64,000 nt of DNA from Antarcticimicrobium sp040365005 (GCF_040365005.1 NZ_BAABWV010000002.1:186001-250000); one strand, 5' to 3'. Numbered from the stretch's first letter, positions 8,064-17,021 are shown. Made by a program: numbers and translations. Notes: generated by a model from the letters alone, not told the origin.

Positions 8064-9512
8064 TCAGGTAATTTCGCGCCAGCGTCTTCCATCGCGGTGC
8101 AGAAGCATCAGCGCATCTTCGGGCCCGGAACTGCCCGCGTCATAGCCCTTGGGGGGCGTTGCGGCCTCTTCCCAGCCGGCGATGATCGGGTCGGCCCAGG
8201 CCCAGGCGGCCTCGACCTCGTCGCCGCGCATGAACAGGGTCTGATCGCCCCGGATCACGTCCATGATCAGTCGCTCATAGGCGTCCTGGGGATCGCTTTG
8301 CTGATCCAGCGCATCGGCAAAGGTCATGTCCAGCGTCACCTCGGCCAGCCGGAACCCGCCCGGGCCGGGCTCCTTGATCGTGTTGCTCAATGTGATGCCC
8401 TCGTCCGGTTGCAGCCGGATGATGAGCGCGTTGCCGTGGTGGCCTTCCGTCTTGGGAAAGATCATATGCGGCGGATCGCGAAAGATCATGGCGATTTCCG
8501 ACCTGCGCCCGCGCAGTTTCTTGCCGGTGCGCAGGTAGAACGGCGTTCCCGCCCAGCGCCAGTTGCCGATGTTGACCTTCATTGCCACGAAACTCTCGGT
8601 CTGGCTTTCCGGGTCGCCCGCATCGTCGCGATAGCTGCCTTCACCGCCGCGCGCGCGGTATTGCCCGCGCACGATGTCGGCCTGTGCAACCGGTTCCAGC
8701 GCCTCGATCACCTTGACCTTCTCGTCGCGCACCGCGTTGGGCGTGAACTTCGACGGTGGCTCCATCGCGGTCAGGCACAAAAGCTGCATCAGGTGGTTCT
8801 GCACCATGTCGCGCATCGCGCCAAAGCGGTCGTAATACTCGCCGCGTCCCTCGACGCCCAGGCTTTCGGCCACGGTGATCTGCACGTGATCGATATGGGT
8901 CGCGTTCCAGAGCGGCTCCCACAGGGAATTGGCAAAGCGCAGCGCCATCAGGTTCTGCACGGTCTCCTTGCCGAGGTAATGGTCGATGCGATAGATCTGG
9001 CGTTCGTCGAAACTCTGCCGCAGGTCGGCGTTCAGCGCGCGGGCGCTGTCCAGATCGTGACCAAATGGTTTTTCCACCACGATCCGACTGTCCGGCGTGG
9101 CGATCCCGTGCTCGTGCAGGTTGGCGGCAATCGCGCCGAAAAGCGCCGGCGCGACCGACAGGTAAAAGGCGCGCACGGCGTCATCGCGCAGGGTCTCGCG
9201 CAAGGCGGTCCAGCCCTCCGGGCCGGTGGCATCGACCCGAACATAGGCGATCCTGTCCAGGAACCGGGCCACCATGTCCGCCTGTTCCATCGCCTGTGGC
9301 GCGAATTGTGCAAGGCTGTCGCGCACCTGGGCGCGGAACGTCGCCTGGTCCATGTCGCTGCGGGCGGCCCCGATAATGCGGGCGGTGTCGGGCATCTGGC
9401 CCACCGTGAAGCGGTGGAAGAGGCCGGGCAGGATCTTGCGCCGGGCCAGATCGCCGGTGGCTCCGAAGATGACGAGGTCGAACGGCTCGACCGGGATGAC
9501 ACGCGAGACCAT
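8064..9512 (-). CDS. zwf: Glucose-6-phosphate 1-dehydrogenase
   Basis: The 482-residue enzyme oxidises glucose 6-phosphate to 6-phosphogluconolactone with NAD(P)+. The nucleotide loop GATGDLA is at about residues 17-23, EKPFG at about 147-151 and the active-site signature RIDHYLGKE at about 175-183. It starts 4 bp after the gap stop and precedes edd. No 6-phosphogluconolactonase gene (pgl) lies beside it in the window, although zwf-pgl pairs are common in proteobacteria, so the lactonase must be elsewhere or the lactone opens spontaneously. Confidence 0.95.
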   Translation of the reverse strand: MVSRVIPVEPFDLVIFGATGDLARRKILPGLFHRFTVGQMPDTARIIGAARSDMDQATFRAQVRDSLAQFAPQAMEQADMVARFLDRIAYVRVDATGPEGWTALRETLRDDAVRAFYLSVAPALFGAIAANLHEHGIATPDSRIVVEKPFGHDLDSARALNADLRQSFDERQIYRIDHYLGKETVQNLMALRFANSLWEPLWNATHIDHVQITVAESLGVEGRGEYYDRFGAMRDMVQNHLMQLLCLTAMEPPSKFTPNAVRDEKVKVIEALEPVAQADIVRGQYRARGGEGSYRDDAGDPESQTESFVAMKVNIGNWRWAGTPFYLRTGKKLRGRRSEIAMIFRDPPHMIFPKTEGHHGNALIIRLQPDEGITLSNTIKEPGPGGFRLAEVTLDMTFADALDQQSDPQDAYERLIMDVIRGDQTLFMRGDEVEAAWAWADPIIAGWEEAATPPKGYDAGSSGPEDALMLLHRDGRRWREIT

Positions 9513-9516
9513 GGGA

Positions 9517-10545
9517 TCAGCCTGCCTTTTTCAGCGGCGGGGCATCCAGCAGGGCCCCGATCCGGCGCCCGGTGTCGAGCATGCGGTTCGAAAATCCCCA
9601 TTCGTTGTCATACCAGCTGACCACGCGCACCATCCCGTCCCGGGTCACGGTCGTCTGGGCGGCGGCGAAACAGGACGAATGCGGGTCGTGGTTGAAATCG
9701 ATCGAAACCAGCGGTTCTTCCTCGTAGGACAGGACCCCGGCCAACTCACCTGCCGCGGCCTCGGCCAGCGCGGCGTTGACCGCGTCGCGGGTGGCGGGAC
9801 GTTCGGGCATGAAACACAGGTCAATCATCGACACGTTCGGCGTCGGAACCCGGACGGCCGAGCCTTCGAGCCGGCCTTTCAAATTTGGCAGGACCAGCGC
9901 GATCGCCTTGGCCGCCCCGGTCGAGGTCGGCACCATCGACATCGAAGCCGCCCGCGCGCGGTACAGGTCCTTGTGGTTGGTGTCGTGGCTCGGCTGATCG
10001 CCGGTAAAGGCATGAATCGTGGTCATGTAGCCGGTCCTGATCCCGAAGGCGCGGTCCAGGACCATGGCCACCGGGGCAAGGCAGTTGGTGGTGCAGGAGG
10101 CATTCGACACGATCAGGTCGTCGGCGGTCAGGTCACCATGGTTGACGCCGTAAACCACGGTTCTGTCGGCGTTCTTGCCGGGGGCCGAGATCAGCACCCG
10201 CTTCGACCCGTTGCGCAGGTGCCGGGCCGCCGCGTCGCGGTCGGTGAACAGCCCGGTGCATTCAAAGGCGATGTCGACGCCTTGCCAGGGCAGCGCCTCG
10301 GGATCGCGGATCGCGGTCAGGCGGATGCTGCGGCTCCCGACGCGCAGCCGGTCGCCTTCGACCAGCACCGTTTCGCCGATCCGACCGTGCACGCTGTCGT
10401 ATTTCATCAGGTGGGCGATGTTCCCGGGCGGCGCCAGATCGTTGATGGCGACGATTTCGAGATCGGTGTCGCCGCGTTCGACCAGTGCGCGCAGCACGCC
10501 CCGGCCAATGCGTCCGAAACCGTTGATTGCAATCTTGACTGTCAT
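9517..10545 (-). CDS. gap: Type I glyceraldehyde-3-phosphate dehydrogenase
   Basis: The 342-residue enzyme converts glyceraldehyde 3-phosphate to 1,3-bisphosphoglycerate and so takes up the triose made by Eda. The Rossmann start INGFGRIGRG, the catalytic cysteine in NASCTTNC (C151) and the catalytic histidine in TTIHAF (H178) are intact. It is the first gene of the operon with zwf, edd and eda. A palindromic operator lies about 30 bp upstream of the start. Clustering with Entner-Doudoroff genes suggests a sugar-induced paralogue rather than the housekeeping copy (inference). Confidence 0.93.
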   Translation of the reverse strand: MTVKIAINGFGRIGRGVLRALVERGDTDLEIVAINDLAPPGNIAHLMKYDSVHGRIGETVLVEGDRLRVGSRSIRLTAIRDPEALPWQGVDIAFECTGLFTDRDAAARHLRNGSKRVLISAPGKNADRTVVYGVNHGDLTADDLIVSNASCTTNCLAPVAMVLDRAFGIRTGYMTTIHAFTGDQPSHDTNHKDLYRARAASMSMVPTSTGAAKAIALVLPNLKGRLEGSAVRVPTPNVSMIDLCFMPERPATRDAVNAALAEAAAGELAGVLSYEEEPLVSIDFNHDPHSSCFAAAQTTVTRDGMVRVVSWYDNEWGFSNRMLDTGRRIGALLDAPPLKKAG

Positions 10546-10575
10546 TGTCGTCTCCTTTGCATCTCAGCAGGATGC

Positions 10576-10587
10576 GTTAGCGCTAAC
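10576..10587. promoter_or_regulatory. LacI-type palindromic operator upstream of gap-zwf-edd-eda
   Basis: GTTAGCGCTAAC is a perfect 12-bp palindrome with a central GC, about 30 bp upstream of the gap start. The sequence class fits sugar regulators of the LacI family. It differs from the operator of the polyol transporter, so a second LacI-type regulator, not encoded in this window, is implied. Confidence 0.6.
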
Positions 10588-10626
10588 ATATCGCCGGGAT
10601 CAGGGCTATCGGTTTTCCCCATCATA

Positions 10627-11553
10627 TCAGATTTCGCCGGCCCAGGGGGGATTCGCGCCGGCGCGCGAAACGGTGATCGCGGCCACGCGCGCCCCATGCG
10701 CAAGGGCATCGCTCAATTCGTCGGTCGAAAGTGCGGCCAGGCCGGGTTTGTGCAACCGCCCCAGTTCGGACAGTTTGGCCAGGACGCCGGCGTTGAAGGT
10801 ATCGCCCGCGCCGACCGTATCGGTGATCTCGGTTTTGCGGGCGGCAACCTGCACCTCGCCGCCGTCGGCAAGGAACCCGGTGGCGCCCTCACCGCCGCGT
10901 GTCAGGATCACCACCGACGGTCCGAGTGCCAGAAGCCGGTCGATCTTTTCGCGCAGCGACAGCGGCTCCGGGGTGATCCAGTTGAGGTCCTCGTCCGAGA
11001 CCTTGACGATATCCGAAAGCGCGATCATCCGGTCAAGGCGCTGCCGGTACCTTTCGATGTCGCGGATGAAGCCGGGGCGAATGTTCGGGTCAAGCATCAC
11101 CGCGCGGCCGTCCGCATTTTGCGCCAACAGGCCCGCATAGGCGTCCGCGCCCGGCTCGCAGGCCAGGCTGATGCCGCCGAAATACAGCGCCGTGACCTCG
11201 CCGGACAGGGCGGGCATATCGTCCGGCGTCACCATGCGCCCGGCCGAGTTCTCGTCATAGAAGTCATAGGTGGCATGACCATTCACCAGCCGGACGAAGG
11301 CCAATGTCGTCGGCCGGTCCGACAGGATCACATGAGAGACGTCCACATGGCTTGCCTTGAGCCCGTCGAGCACCTGTTGGCCGAACATGTCGTTCGACAG
11401 CCCCGTCAACATGCCGGTCTGCACGCCCAGCCGCCCCAGCGCGATCGCGGTGTTGTAGACCGCACCGCCACAATGCGGCACGAACCCGTCGGGCCCGGCG
11501 CTGGTGGCGGTCGGGATCATGTCGATCAGGGCCTCTCCGCAGCAAAGTATCAT
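10627..11553 (-). CDS. frk: PfkB-family sugar kinase, probable fructokinase
   Basis: The 308-residue protein is a ribokinase-fold sugar kinase. The N-terminal GEALIDMIP and GGAVYNTAIALGRLG motifs bind sugar, and DTVGAGDTFNAG (about 245-256) carries the catalytic aspartate D251 and the anion hole. It starts 4 bp after the stop of the ROK regulator gene, so the two form an operon. Next to sorbitol/mannitol uptake, phosphorylating the fructose released by the dehydrogenases is the most likely role. KDG kinases share this fold and are the main alternative. Confidence 0.8.
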   Translation of the reverse strand: MILCCGEALIDMIPTATSAGPDGFVPHCGGAVYNTAIALGRLGVQTGMLTGLSNDMFGQQVLDGLKASHVDVSHVILSDRPTTLAFVRLVNGHATYDFYDENSAGRMVTPDDMPALSGEVTALYFGGISLACEPGADAYAGLLAQNADGRAVMLDPNIRPGFIRDIERYRQRLDRMIALSDIVKVSDEDLNWITPEPLSLREKIDRLLALGPSVVILTRGGEGATGFLADGGEVQVAARKTEITDTVGAGDTFNAGVLAKLSELGRLHKPGLAALSTDELSDALAHGARVAAITVSRAGANPPWAGEI

Positions 11554-11556
11554 CCG

Positions 11557-12783
11557 TCACCCCTTCAGAAATGCCTTGCGATCGACAAGGAACCGATCGG
11601 ACAGCGGCAGGCTTGCCGCGCCCAGCGACCGGGCGTCGCGCCCGATGGTGCCCGGTCGAATCTCAGGGATCTCGATTCCCGGAACGGTAAGGTCCTGCAG
11701 CTGCCGGGTCGTGCGCAGGACCAGTTCCGCACGAAGGTCTGGCGACATCCAGCCGTCGATCAGAACGGTTCGGACATCGATCAGACAGGCCGACGACACG
11801 ATGGCCCGGGCCAGGCCGTGCGCCGCCTGGTCCAGCCAGCCGTTCAATGGATCCCGGGGCAGGGGGCAATTGTCCGCCCTGTCCCAGACCCCGTCGGCGT
11901 CGTGCCCCTGACGCTGCAGCATGGTTTCCAGCGTGGCCAGGGAGGCGACATCGACCAGTTGGCGCAGGCTGCCGTCCTTCGTGGCGATCGGCATTGATCC
12001 GAGCGCCGCCGCGTTGCCGCTCTTGCCGGTGTAAACCGTGTTGTCCAGGACCAGCCCGCCACCGACGAAATACCCGACATAGACGTACAGGAAATCGCTC
12101 GGTTTGTTCTGCTCCCCGAACACCAGTTCGGCGCCGCAGGCCGCCGAGGCATCGTTGCAGATGTAGACCGGGAAATCCCACGATCGGCCGATGTCGGTCG
12201 CGATGTCACCTTCGCGCCAATTCTCCAGGTCAGGACTCACCGCGTCGGGGGATTCGCCCCAGTCCCACAGGCGAAAGGGCAGGGCGATGCCCAATCCGGC
12301 CACGCGGGCGCGATGCGCCTCGGGCAAATCGTCGAGAAAGGCGCCGATGGTGTCATTGGCGAACGCCACGACGCCTTCGGGGGTCGGGTGGCGGTGGGTC
12401 TGGCGCCTGCGGTCCCTCACCTTTCCGAGGAAATCGGTCAGCACAAGTTCGCTGCTCCTGCGCCCGATCTTGAGGCCGAGGAAAAAGGCGCCGTCGCGGT
12501 TCAGCCCCATCGGCACCGAGGGTTGCCCGACCTTGCCGCGCACCGGATCGCCCTTTTGCAAAAGGCCGTCGGTTTCCAGCGCCCGCATGATGACCGAGAC
12601 CGCCTGTGCGGAAAGGCCGGTCATGCGGGCAATCGCGGCCTTGGGCATCGGGCCGGCCTGACGGATCAGGGTCAGGACCAACCGCTCGTTGTGGGCGCGC
12701 ATCCCGCTTTGATTCGAACCGCGCGCGCCCGGGCGGACGATATGAGGGGTGTTTTCCTCATCAGTGCGCGGTGCAAGCGACAT
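11557..12783 (-). CDS. ROK-family transcriptional regulator
   Basis: The 408-residue protein has an N-terminal winged helix (about residues 30-80, PKAAIARMTGLSAQAVSVIMRALE) followed by a ROK/hexokinase-like domain, the layout of NagC/XylR-type repressors. I chose the ATG at 12783 (MSLAPRTDEEN) rather than the longer frame to 12825. The ROK part lacks an obvious complete ATP-binding DxGxT loop (it reads LKIGRRSSELVL), so it is more likely a sugar sensor than an active kinase. It is co-transcribed with the fructokinase, and a 12-bp inverted repeat upstream is its probable operator. Confidence 0.85.
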   Translation of the reverse strand: MSLAPRTDEENTPHIVRPGARGSNQSGMRAHNERLVLTLIRQAGPMPKAAIARMTGLSAQAVSVIMRALETDGLLQKGDPVRGKVGQPSVPMGLNRDGAFFLGLKIGRRSSELVLTDFLGKVRDRRRQTHRHPTPEGVVAFANDTIGAFLDDLPEAHRARVAGLGIALPFRLWDWGESPDAVSPDLENWREGDIATDIGRSWDFPVYICNDASAACGAELVFGEQNKPSDFLYVYVGYFVGGGLVLDNTVYTGKSGNAAALGSMPIATKDGSLRQLVDVASLATLETMLQRQGHDADGVWDRADNCPLPRDPLNGWLDQAAHGLARAIVSSACLIDVRTVLIDGWMSPDLRAELVLRTTRQLQDLTVPGIEIPEIRPGTIGRDARSLGAASLPLSDRFLVDRKAFLKG

Positions 12784-12845
12784 GGCGTTCCCCAAGCGAG
12801 TCCTGTTGCGGATTGGGCCGAACACTCCCAGATCCCGTGCGTTCC

Positions 12846-12880
12846 GTCAATAAATAAGTAACAGTGATTTATTTATTGAC
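12846..12880. promoter_or_regulatory. Perfect 12-bp inverted repeat upstream of the ROK regulator
   Basis: GTCAATAAATAA (12846-12857) is repeated in perfect inverted form as TTATTTATTGAC (12869-12880), with an 11-bp spacer. It is strikingly AT-rich compared with its surroundings and lies about 65 bp upstream of the regulator start. ROK repressors often bind AT-rich TTATTT-type half-sites, so this is a plausible autoregulatory operator. Confidence 0.6.
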
Positions 12881-12993
12881 TGGGGCGCGCATTGCGATCC
12901 TGTCATCCGCCGTGGCTCGCTTGAAGGGAGGCGACTTGCCCGACCCGGAAAAACCGCTTTCTTTCCGGGAGGTTCTGCTCTCATGATGGCGCC

Positions 12994-14193
12994 ATGAAAT
13001 ACCTGGTCGATACCGATACGCTGGTCCGCGAGGGCGTGCTGAGCACCGCGCAGGCGGGCGAGATTGCCCGCCGCGCCCGCGAGGACATGATGCATTTCGC
13101 CATCAACATCGTGCTGTTCGCCGGCATATTGGCGGTGATCGGCGGCATGGCTGCCTACCTGGACGATGCCGCGCAGGTCACGGCGCTGGGCGCGATGGTG
13201 ACGCTGGCAGGGGGGGCGGCGCTGCTGCGCGCGCCCGTGGCCTACCGGCTGTTGTCGAACGCGACGGCGGTGATCGGCGCGGTGATGCTGGTCGGTGGCG
13301 CGGTGGCCTGGGGCGTCGAGGCGACGGGTGGATTTGCCATCGCCGCCGCGCTCGGGGCGCCGATCGCGCTGGGCGCCTATGCACTCTGGCGCCGGGGGCC
13401 GGGGCGGCTGGCCTTCATGGCCGGCTGGCTGACCTGCCTTGGCGTTGCGGCGCATCTGACCGGGGTGCTGGCCGCACCACTGGGCGGGCTGCCGCCCTGG
13501 ATCCTCTGCCATTATGCCGCCGCGGTGCTGATCCTGTGCGGGCTGGCGCTGGATATCCGATTGGTGAGCGCGCTGTCGATCCTGGCGCTGGCCGCCGCGC
13601 TGTCGTCGCGCGGGTTCTACCAGACCGGGGTCTATGGCCTTGCGATCTACGAATCGACCCTGACGGTGGTTCAGATGGGGCTGCTGGCCGGGGCCTGCCT
13701 GTGGCTGTCCGCCCGCGGAAAGGAGCCGTTGGCGCGGCACGCCACCATCCTGGGGCGGCTGGCCTTCATCTGGATGAACCTGGCGTTCTGGATCGGCTCG
13801 CTCTGGGGCGACAAGGTGGGTTATCACCTCTGGGGGCCGAAGTGGTCGGACTTCAGCGCCGATCCCGCCTGGCGCGCCGAGGAGGGTGCGCGCAGCGCCT
13901 ACGAGGCGGCCCAGGCGGCCTTCATGGCCCGCGCCACCGTGATTTCCGCCGATGCCTATGCGCTGGTCTGGGCGCTGGTGATCCTGGGCGTCGGGATCTG
14001 GGCGGCGATGGGGGCGCGGCGGGCGGTGTTCAACACCGCCGTCACCTTCGGCGCGATCCACCTTTACACCCAGTATTTCGAACGGTTCGACACCGCGCCC
14101 GGCACCGTGGCGATCGCCGGGTTGATCGCCATCGGGCTGGCCTATGGCGCCTGGCGGCTCAACGAATGGATGCGGGACCGGGCAGCGGGGTGA
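12994..14193 (+). CDS. Multi-pass membrane protein, DUF2157-like
   Basis: The 399-residue protein has a short soluble N-terminus (MKYLVDTDTLVREGVLSTAQAGEIARRARED) followed by about ten hydrophobic segments, with small soluble stretches near residues 275-315. The N-terminal pattern and the many short helices resemble DUF2157 membrane proteins, whose function is unknown. It is transcribed divergently from the ROK regulator. The gene 74 bp downstream on the same strand encodes a stand-alone AsnC effector domain, but no functional link is visible. Confidence 0.65.
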   Translation: MKYLVDTDTLVREGVLSTAQAGEIARRAREDMMHFAINIVLFAGILAVIGGMAAYLDDAAQVTALGAMVTLAGGAALLRAPVAYRLLSNATAVIGAVMLVGGAVAWGVEATGGFAIAAALGAPIALGAYALWRRGPGRLAFMAGWLTCLGVAAHLTGVLAAPLGGLPPWILCHYAAAVLILCGLALDIRLVSALSILALAAALSSRGFYQTGVYGLAIYESTLTVVQMGLLAGACLWLSARGKEPLARHATILGRLAFIWMNLAFWIGSLWGDKVGYHLWGPKWSDFSADPAWRAEEGARSAYEAAQAAFMARATVISADAYALVWALVILGVGIWAAMGARRAVFNTAVTFGAIHLYTQYFERFDTAPGTVAIAGLIAIGLAYGAWRLNEWMRDRAAG

Positions 14194-14267
14194 CGTGGCC
14201 GGGCGGGGATTGCACCCGCCTGCCGCCCGTGCCAGTTTGGCGGCCAAACATCCCGAAGGTTTCCCCC

Positions 14268-14507
14268 ATGTCGACCTGCGTATTCATCCAGATCCGTTGC
14301 AAGCCCGGCACCACCTATCACGTGGCCGAGCAGATCGCGCTGCGCGAGATTCACTCCGAGCTTTATTCCACCAGCGGCGACTATGACCTGCTGATGAAGC
14401 TTTACATCCCGGCGGATGCGGACGTGGGAAAATACATCAACGATCAACTGCTGGACATCGAGGGGATCGAGCGGTCGCTCACCACGATGACCTTCAACGC
14501 GTTCTGA
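14268..14507 (+). CDS. Stand-alone Lrp/AsnC effector (RAM) domain protein
   Basis: The 79-residue protein begins MSTCVFIQIRCKPG and consists only of the alpha-beta ligand-binding domain of Lrp/AsnC regulators, with no helix-turn-helix. GDYDLLMKLYIP and IEGIERSLTTMTFNAF match conserved strands of that domain. Such proteins form ring-like oligomers and may bind amino acids or pair with full-length Lrp proteins. The ATG at 14268 is chosen because it gives a domain of the usual length; longer upstream frames are shadows. Confidence 0.8.
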   Translation: MSTCVFIQIRCKPGTTYHVAEQIALREIHSELYSTSGDYDLLMKLYIPADADVGKYINDQLLDIEGIERSLTTMTFNAF

Positions 14508-14528
14508 TCCGGGTCTGCCCGCCGGCGG

Positions 14529-14933
14529 TCAGCCGTCGCGGTCCTTCATCAGCCGGTCGGCCTTTTTCCGCACCAATACGGTGCGCAGGTCGTGCATCGC
14601 CAGCAAAAGCGCGTCGGTCACCGCCTCGAGCTGCGCCGCGCTGGCCCGCGTCTGGGCCCAATGCGCGGTGAGGTTGAGGTGATCGACCGTGCGCAGGATG
14701 TCGTCGATGTCGCGCCGGGCCAGCACCTCGGACCGCTCGGCCATCCAGCCTTTGATATGCTCCAGGTCGGTCTCGGACAACTCGCGGTCGCCATGCGGCT
14801 TGATCTCGCCGTTGCGGATGTTGATGACCGCGATCTGGTCCATCTCGATGCGCCGATCTCGGTTCTCGGTGTCGACGCGAAAGACAAAGGCGCCGTTCTC
14901 GCGCACCCGGAAATAGTATTTCGGCAGCTCCAT
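14529..14933 (-). CDS. Hypothetical protein (134 aa)
   Basis: I do not recognise a named family. The protein starts MELPKYYFRVRENGAFVFRV and has an N-terminal beta-rich stretch followed by an amphipathic, charged helical part (about residues 55-130) ending in a basic tail. There is no signal peptide or membrane segment, so it is probably cytoplasmic. It lies 10 bp after the stop of the aspartate aminotransferase gene on the same strand, suggesting co-transcription. Confidence 0.65.
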   Translation of the reverse strand: MELPKYYFRVRENGAFVFRVDTENRDRRIEMDQIAVINIRNGEIKPHGDRELSETDLEHIKGWMAERSEVLARRDIDDILRTVDHLNLTAHWAQTRASAAQLEAVTDALLLAMHDLRTVLVRKKADRLMKDRDG

Positions 14934-14943
14934 CCCGGCCCCC

Positions 14944-16146
14944 TCAGGTCAGCGCGGCGCAGAAGGCGGCGATGCGGTTGCAGGCCTCCTGCAGCGTGTC
15001 GTCAGCGGTGGCATAGCTGACCCGGAAATTGGGCGACAAGCCAAAGGCCGCACCGAACACCACGGCGACACCCTTTTCCTCCAAAAGCGCCTTGGCAAAG
15101 GTTTCGTCATTGTCGATCCGGGTGCCCCCGGGTGTGGTCTTGCCGATCAGCCCGGCGATGGAGGGGTAGACATAGAACGCCCCCTCGGGCGTCGGGCAGG
15201 TGACCCCCTCGATCGCGTTCAGCGCAGAGAGCACCATGTCGCGGCGGCGTTTGAAGATGGCGTTGTTGGGCGCAAGGAAATCCTGCGGCCCGTTCAGCGC
15301 CTCCACCGCCGCCCACTGGCTGATCGAACAGGGGTTCGAGGTGGATTGCGACTGGATCTTGCGCATCGCCGCGATCAGGTGCTCCGGCCCGCCGGCATAG
15401 CCGATGCGCCAGCCGGTCATCGCATAGGCCTTGGAGACCCCGTTGCAGGTCAGCGTGCGGTCGTAGAGCGCCGGTTCCACCTGCGCCGGGGTGCAGAACT
15501 CGAACCCGTCATAGGTCAGGTGTTCGTACATGTCGTCGGTCATCACCCAGACGTGGGGGTGACGCATCAGCACATCGGTCAGCGCCTTCAATTCGTCGCG
15601 GGTATAGCCGGCCCCGGTGGGGTTCGACGGCGAGTTGAAGATGAACCACTTGGTCTTTGGCGTGATCGCGGCGTCAAGCTGTTCGGGCGTCAGCTTGAAG
15701 CGGTTTTCCAGCGTGGTTTCCACCGCCACCGGCGTGCCCCCGGCCAACAGCACCATGTCGGGATAGCTGACCCAGTAGGGGGCGGGAATCACCACCTCGT
15801 CGCCCGGGTTCAGGGTGGCCATCAGCGCGTTGTAGAGGATCTGCTTGCCCCCCGTTCCGACGCTGATCTGTTTCGGAGTGTAGCTCAGCCCGTTCTCGCG
15901 GGCGAACTTGTCACAGATCGCCTGCTTCAGCTCGGGCATGCCGTCGGGGGCGGTGTACTTGGTCTTGCCCGCGGCGATGGCGGCGACGGCGGCATCCTTG
16001 ATGTTCTGCGGCGTGTCGAAGTCCGGCTCGCCGGCGCCAAGGCCGATCACGTCCTGTCCGGCGGCCTTGAGTTCCTGCGCCAGGGTGCTGACAGCGACCG
16101 TGGGCGACGGTTTGACGCGAGAGAGGGTCGTGGACAGGAAACTCAT
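14944..16146 (-). CDS. aspC: Aspartate aminotransferase (class I, PLP-dependent)
   Basis: The 400-residue fold-type I aminotransferase exchanges the amino group between aspartate and 2-oxoglutarate. The PLP lysine is in NGVSKAYAMTGWRIGY (K239), and NSPSNPTGAGY and MTDDMYEHL are the other cofactor-binding motifs. Length and sequence match the alphaproteobacterial AatA/AspC subgroup (Igamma), some members of which also act on prephenate. It is transcribed divergently from the XRE regulator gene, with 89 bp between the two starts. Confidence 0.9.
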   Translation of the reverse strand: MSFLSTTLSRVKPSPTVAVSTLAQELKAAGQDVIGLGAGEPDFDTPQNIKDAAVAAIAAGKTKYTAPDGMPELKQAICDKFARENGLSYTPKQISVGTGGKQILYNALMATLNPGDEVVIPAPYWVSYPDMVLLAGGTPVAVETTLENRFKLTPEQLDAAITPKTKWFIFNSPSNPTGAGYTRDELKALTDVLMRHPHVWVMTDDMYEHLTYDGFEFCTPAQVEPALYDRTLTCNGVSKAYAMTGWRIGYAGGPEHLIAAMRKIQSQSTSNPCSISQWAAVEALNGPQDFLAPNNAIFKRRRDMVLSALNAIEGVTCPTPEGAFYVYPSIAGLIGKTTPGGTRIDNDETFAKALLEEKGVAVVFGAAFGLSPNFRVSYATADDTLQEACNRIAAFCAALT

Positions 16147-16235
16147 GGCAGGCCTCGGTTTGTATGTTGTTCACGACTGTCATAGGGTGCGGCCGATTGG
16201 CGATCAACCCGCGCCGGATCACCGGAGAGAGAAGC

Positions 16236-16652
16236 ATGAACGACACTGAAACCGATTGGTACGGACCGGAGGCGGCCACCTTCGGCGACCGCGTCGCCGG
16301 CGCCCGCGAGGCGGCCGGGATGACCCAGGCACAGCTGGCCCGTCGGCTGGGCGTCAAGAAGACCACAGTGCGCAGCTGGGAAGAGGATCTTTCGGAACCG
16401 CGTGCAAACAAGCTGTCGATGATGGCGGGGCTTCTAAACGTGTCGATCATGTGGCTGCTGACCGGCGAGGGCGAGGGCACGGCCAGCCCGGCCGAAACCA
16501 ACACCGAGGCACAGGACCTGTCGGCGATCCTGGCCGAGTTGCGCGCGATCCGCTCCGAAATGCGGGCCAATGCCGAGCGCGCGGCGCGATTGGAAAAGCG
16601 GCTGCGGCTGATGGTGGAACAGGCAGAACACGTAGAGCGGGCCGGGGCATGA
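16236..16652 (+). CDS. XRE-family helix-turn-helix regulator
   Basis: The 138-residue protein has a Cro/CI-type HTH (about residues 16-70: FGDRVAGAREAAGMTQAQLA...) and a C-terminal helix rich in charged residues (about 95-138), probably a coiled-coil oligomerisation segment. The ATG at 16236 follows a GGAGAGAG ribosome-binding site. Its stop overlaps the sdhE start (ATGA), so the two are translated together. Target genes are not evident; it also faces the aspC promoter. Confidence 0.82.
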   Translation: MNDTETDWYGPEAATFGDRVAGAREAAGMTQAQLARRLGVKKTTVRSWEEDLSEPRANKLSMMAGLLNVSIMWLLTGEGEGTASPAETNTEAQDLSAILAELRAIRSEMRANAERAARLEKRLRLMVEQAEHVERAGA

Positions 16653-16906
16653 CGGAACCACGCGACATCCGGATCAAGCGGCTGAAGATGCGCTCCATGC
16701 GGCGCGGAATCAAGGAGATGGACCTGATCCTGCAGGCCTATGCCGAACGGACGCTCGAGGACATGACGCCCGAAACCCTCGACCTCTACGAGGCGCTCCT
16801 GGAAGAGAACGACCAGGATCTGTACAAATGGGTGACCGGCCAGATCGAGACCCCGCCGCCCTATGGCGCGCTGGTCGACGAGATCGCGCGCACGTTCCAG
16901 CCATAG
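16649..16906 (+). CDS. sdhE: Succinate dehydrogenase assembly factor 2 (FAD assembly factor)
   Basis: The 85-residue SdhE/YgfY/Sdh5 protein promotes covalent flavinylation of the succinate dehydrogenase flavoprotein. The diagnostic RGxxE motif is present as RRGIKEMD (R19-E23), followed by the five-helix acidic body (LEENDQDLYKWVTG). The ATG overlaps the XRE stop in an ATGA arrangement. No sdh structural genes lie in the window; a detached sdhE is normal in alphaproteobacteria. Confidence 0.9.
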   Translation: MTEPRDIRIKRLKMRSMRRGIKEMDLILQAYAERTLEDMTPETLDLYEALLEENDQDLYKWVTGQIETPPPYGALVDEIARTFQP

Positions 16907-17021
16907 GGACTTCGGGCGAAAAACAAACACATCGCGCCAGCGCCGGATATTTCGGGATTTAACCGATTTTTGGCGATTTGCCGTCACCCTCCGATCAGAG
17001 CAGATCGTGTCGGAGGGATCT

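Noticed and set aside
9274..11997. 907-residue plus-strand open frame
   Set aside because: It is a shadow of gap, fructokinase and the ROK gene, caused by high GC; the composition is rich in Arg, Gly, Pro and His without any domain.
12847..14247. 466-residue minus-strand open frame opposite the membrane protein
   Set aside because: It has Arg/Pro/Gln-rich shadow composition, while the plus frame encodes a regular series of membrane helices.
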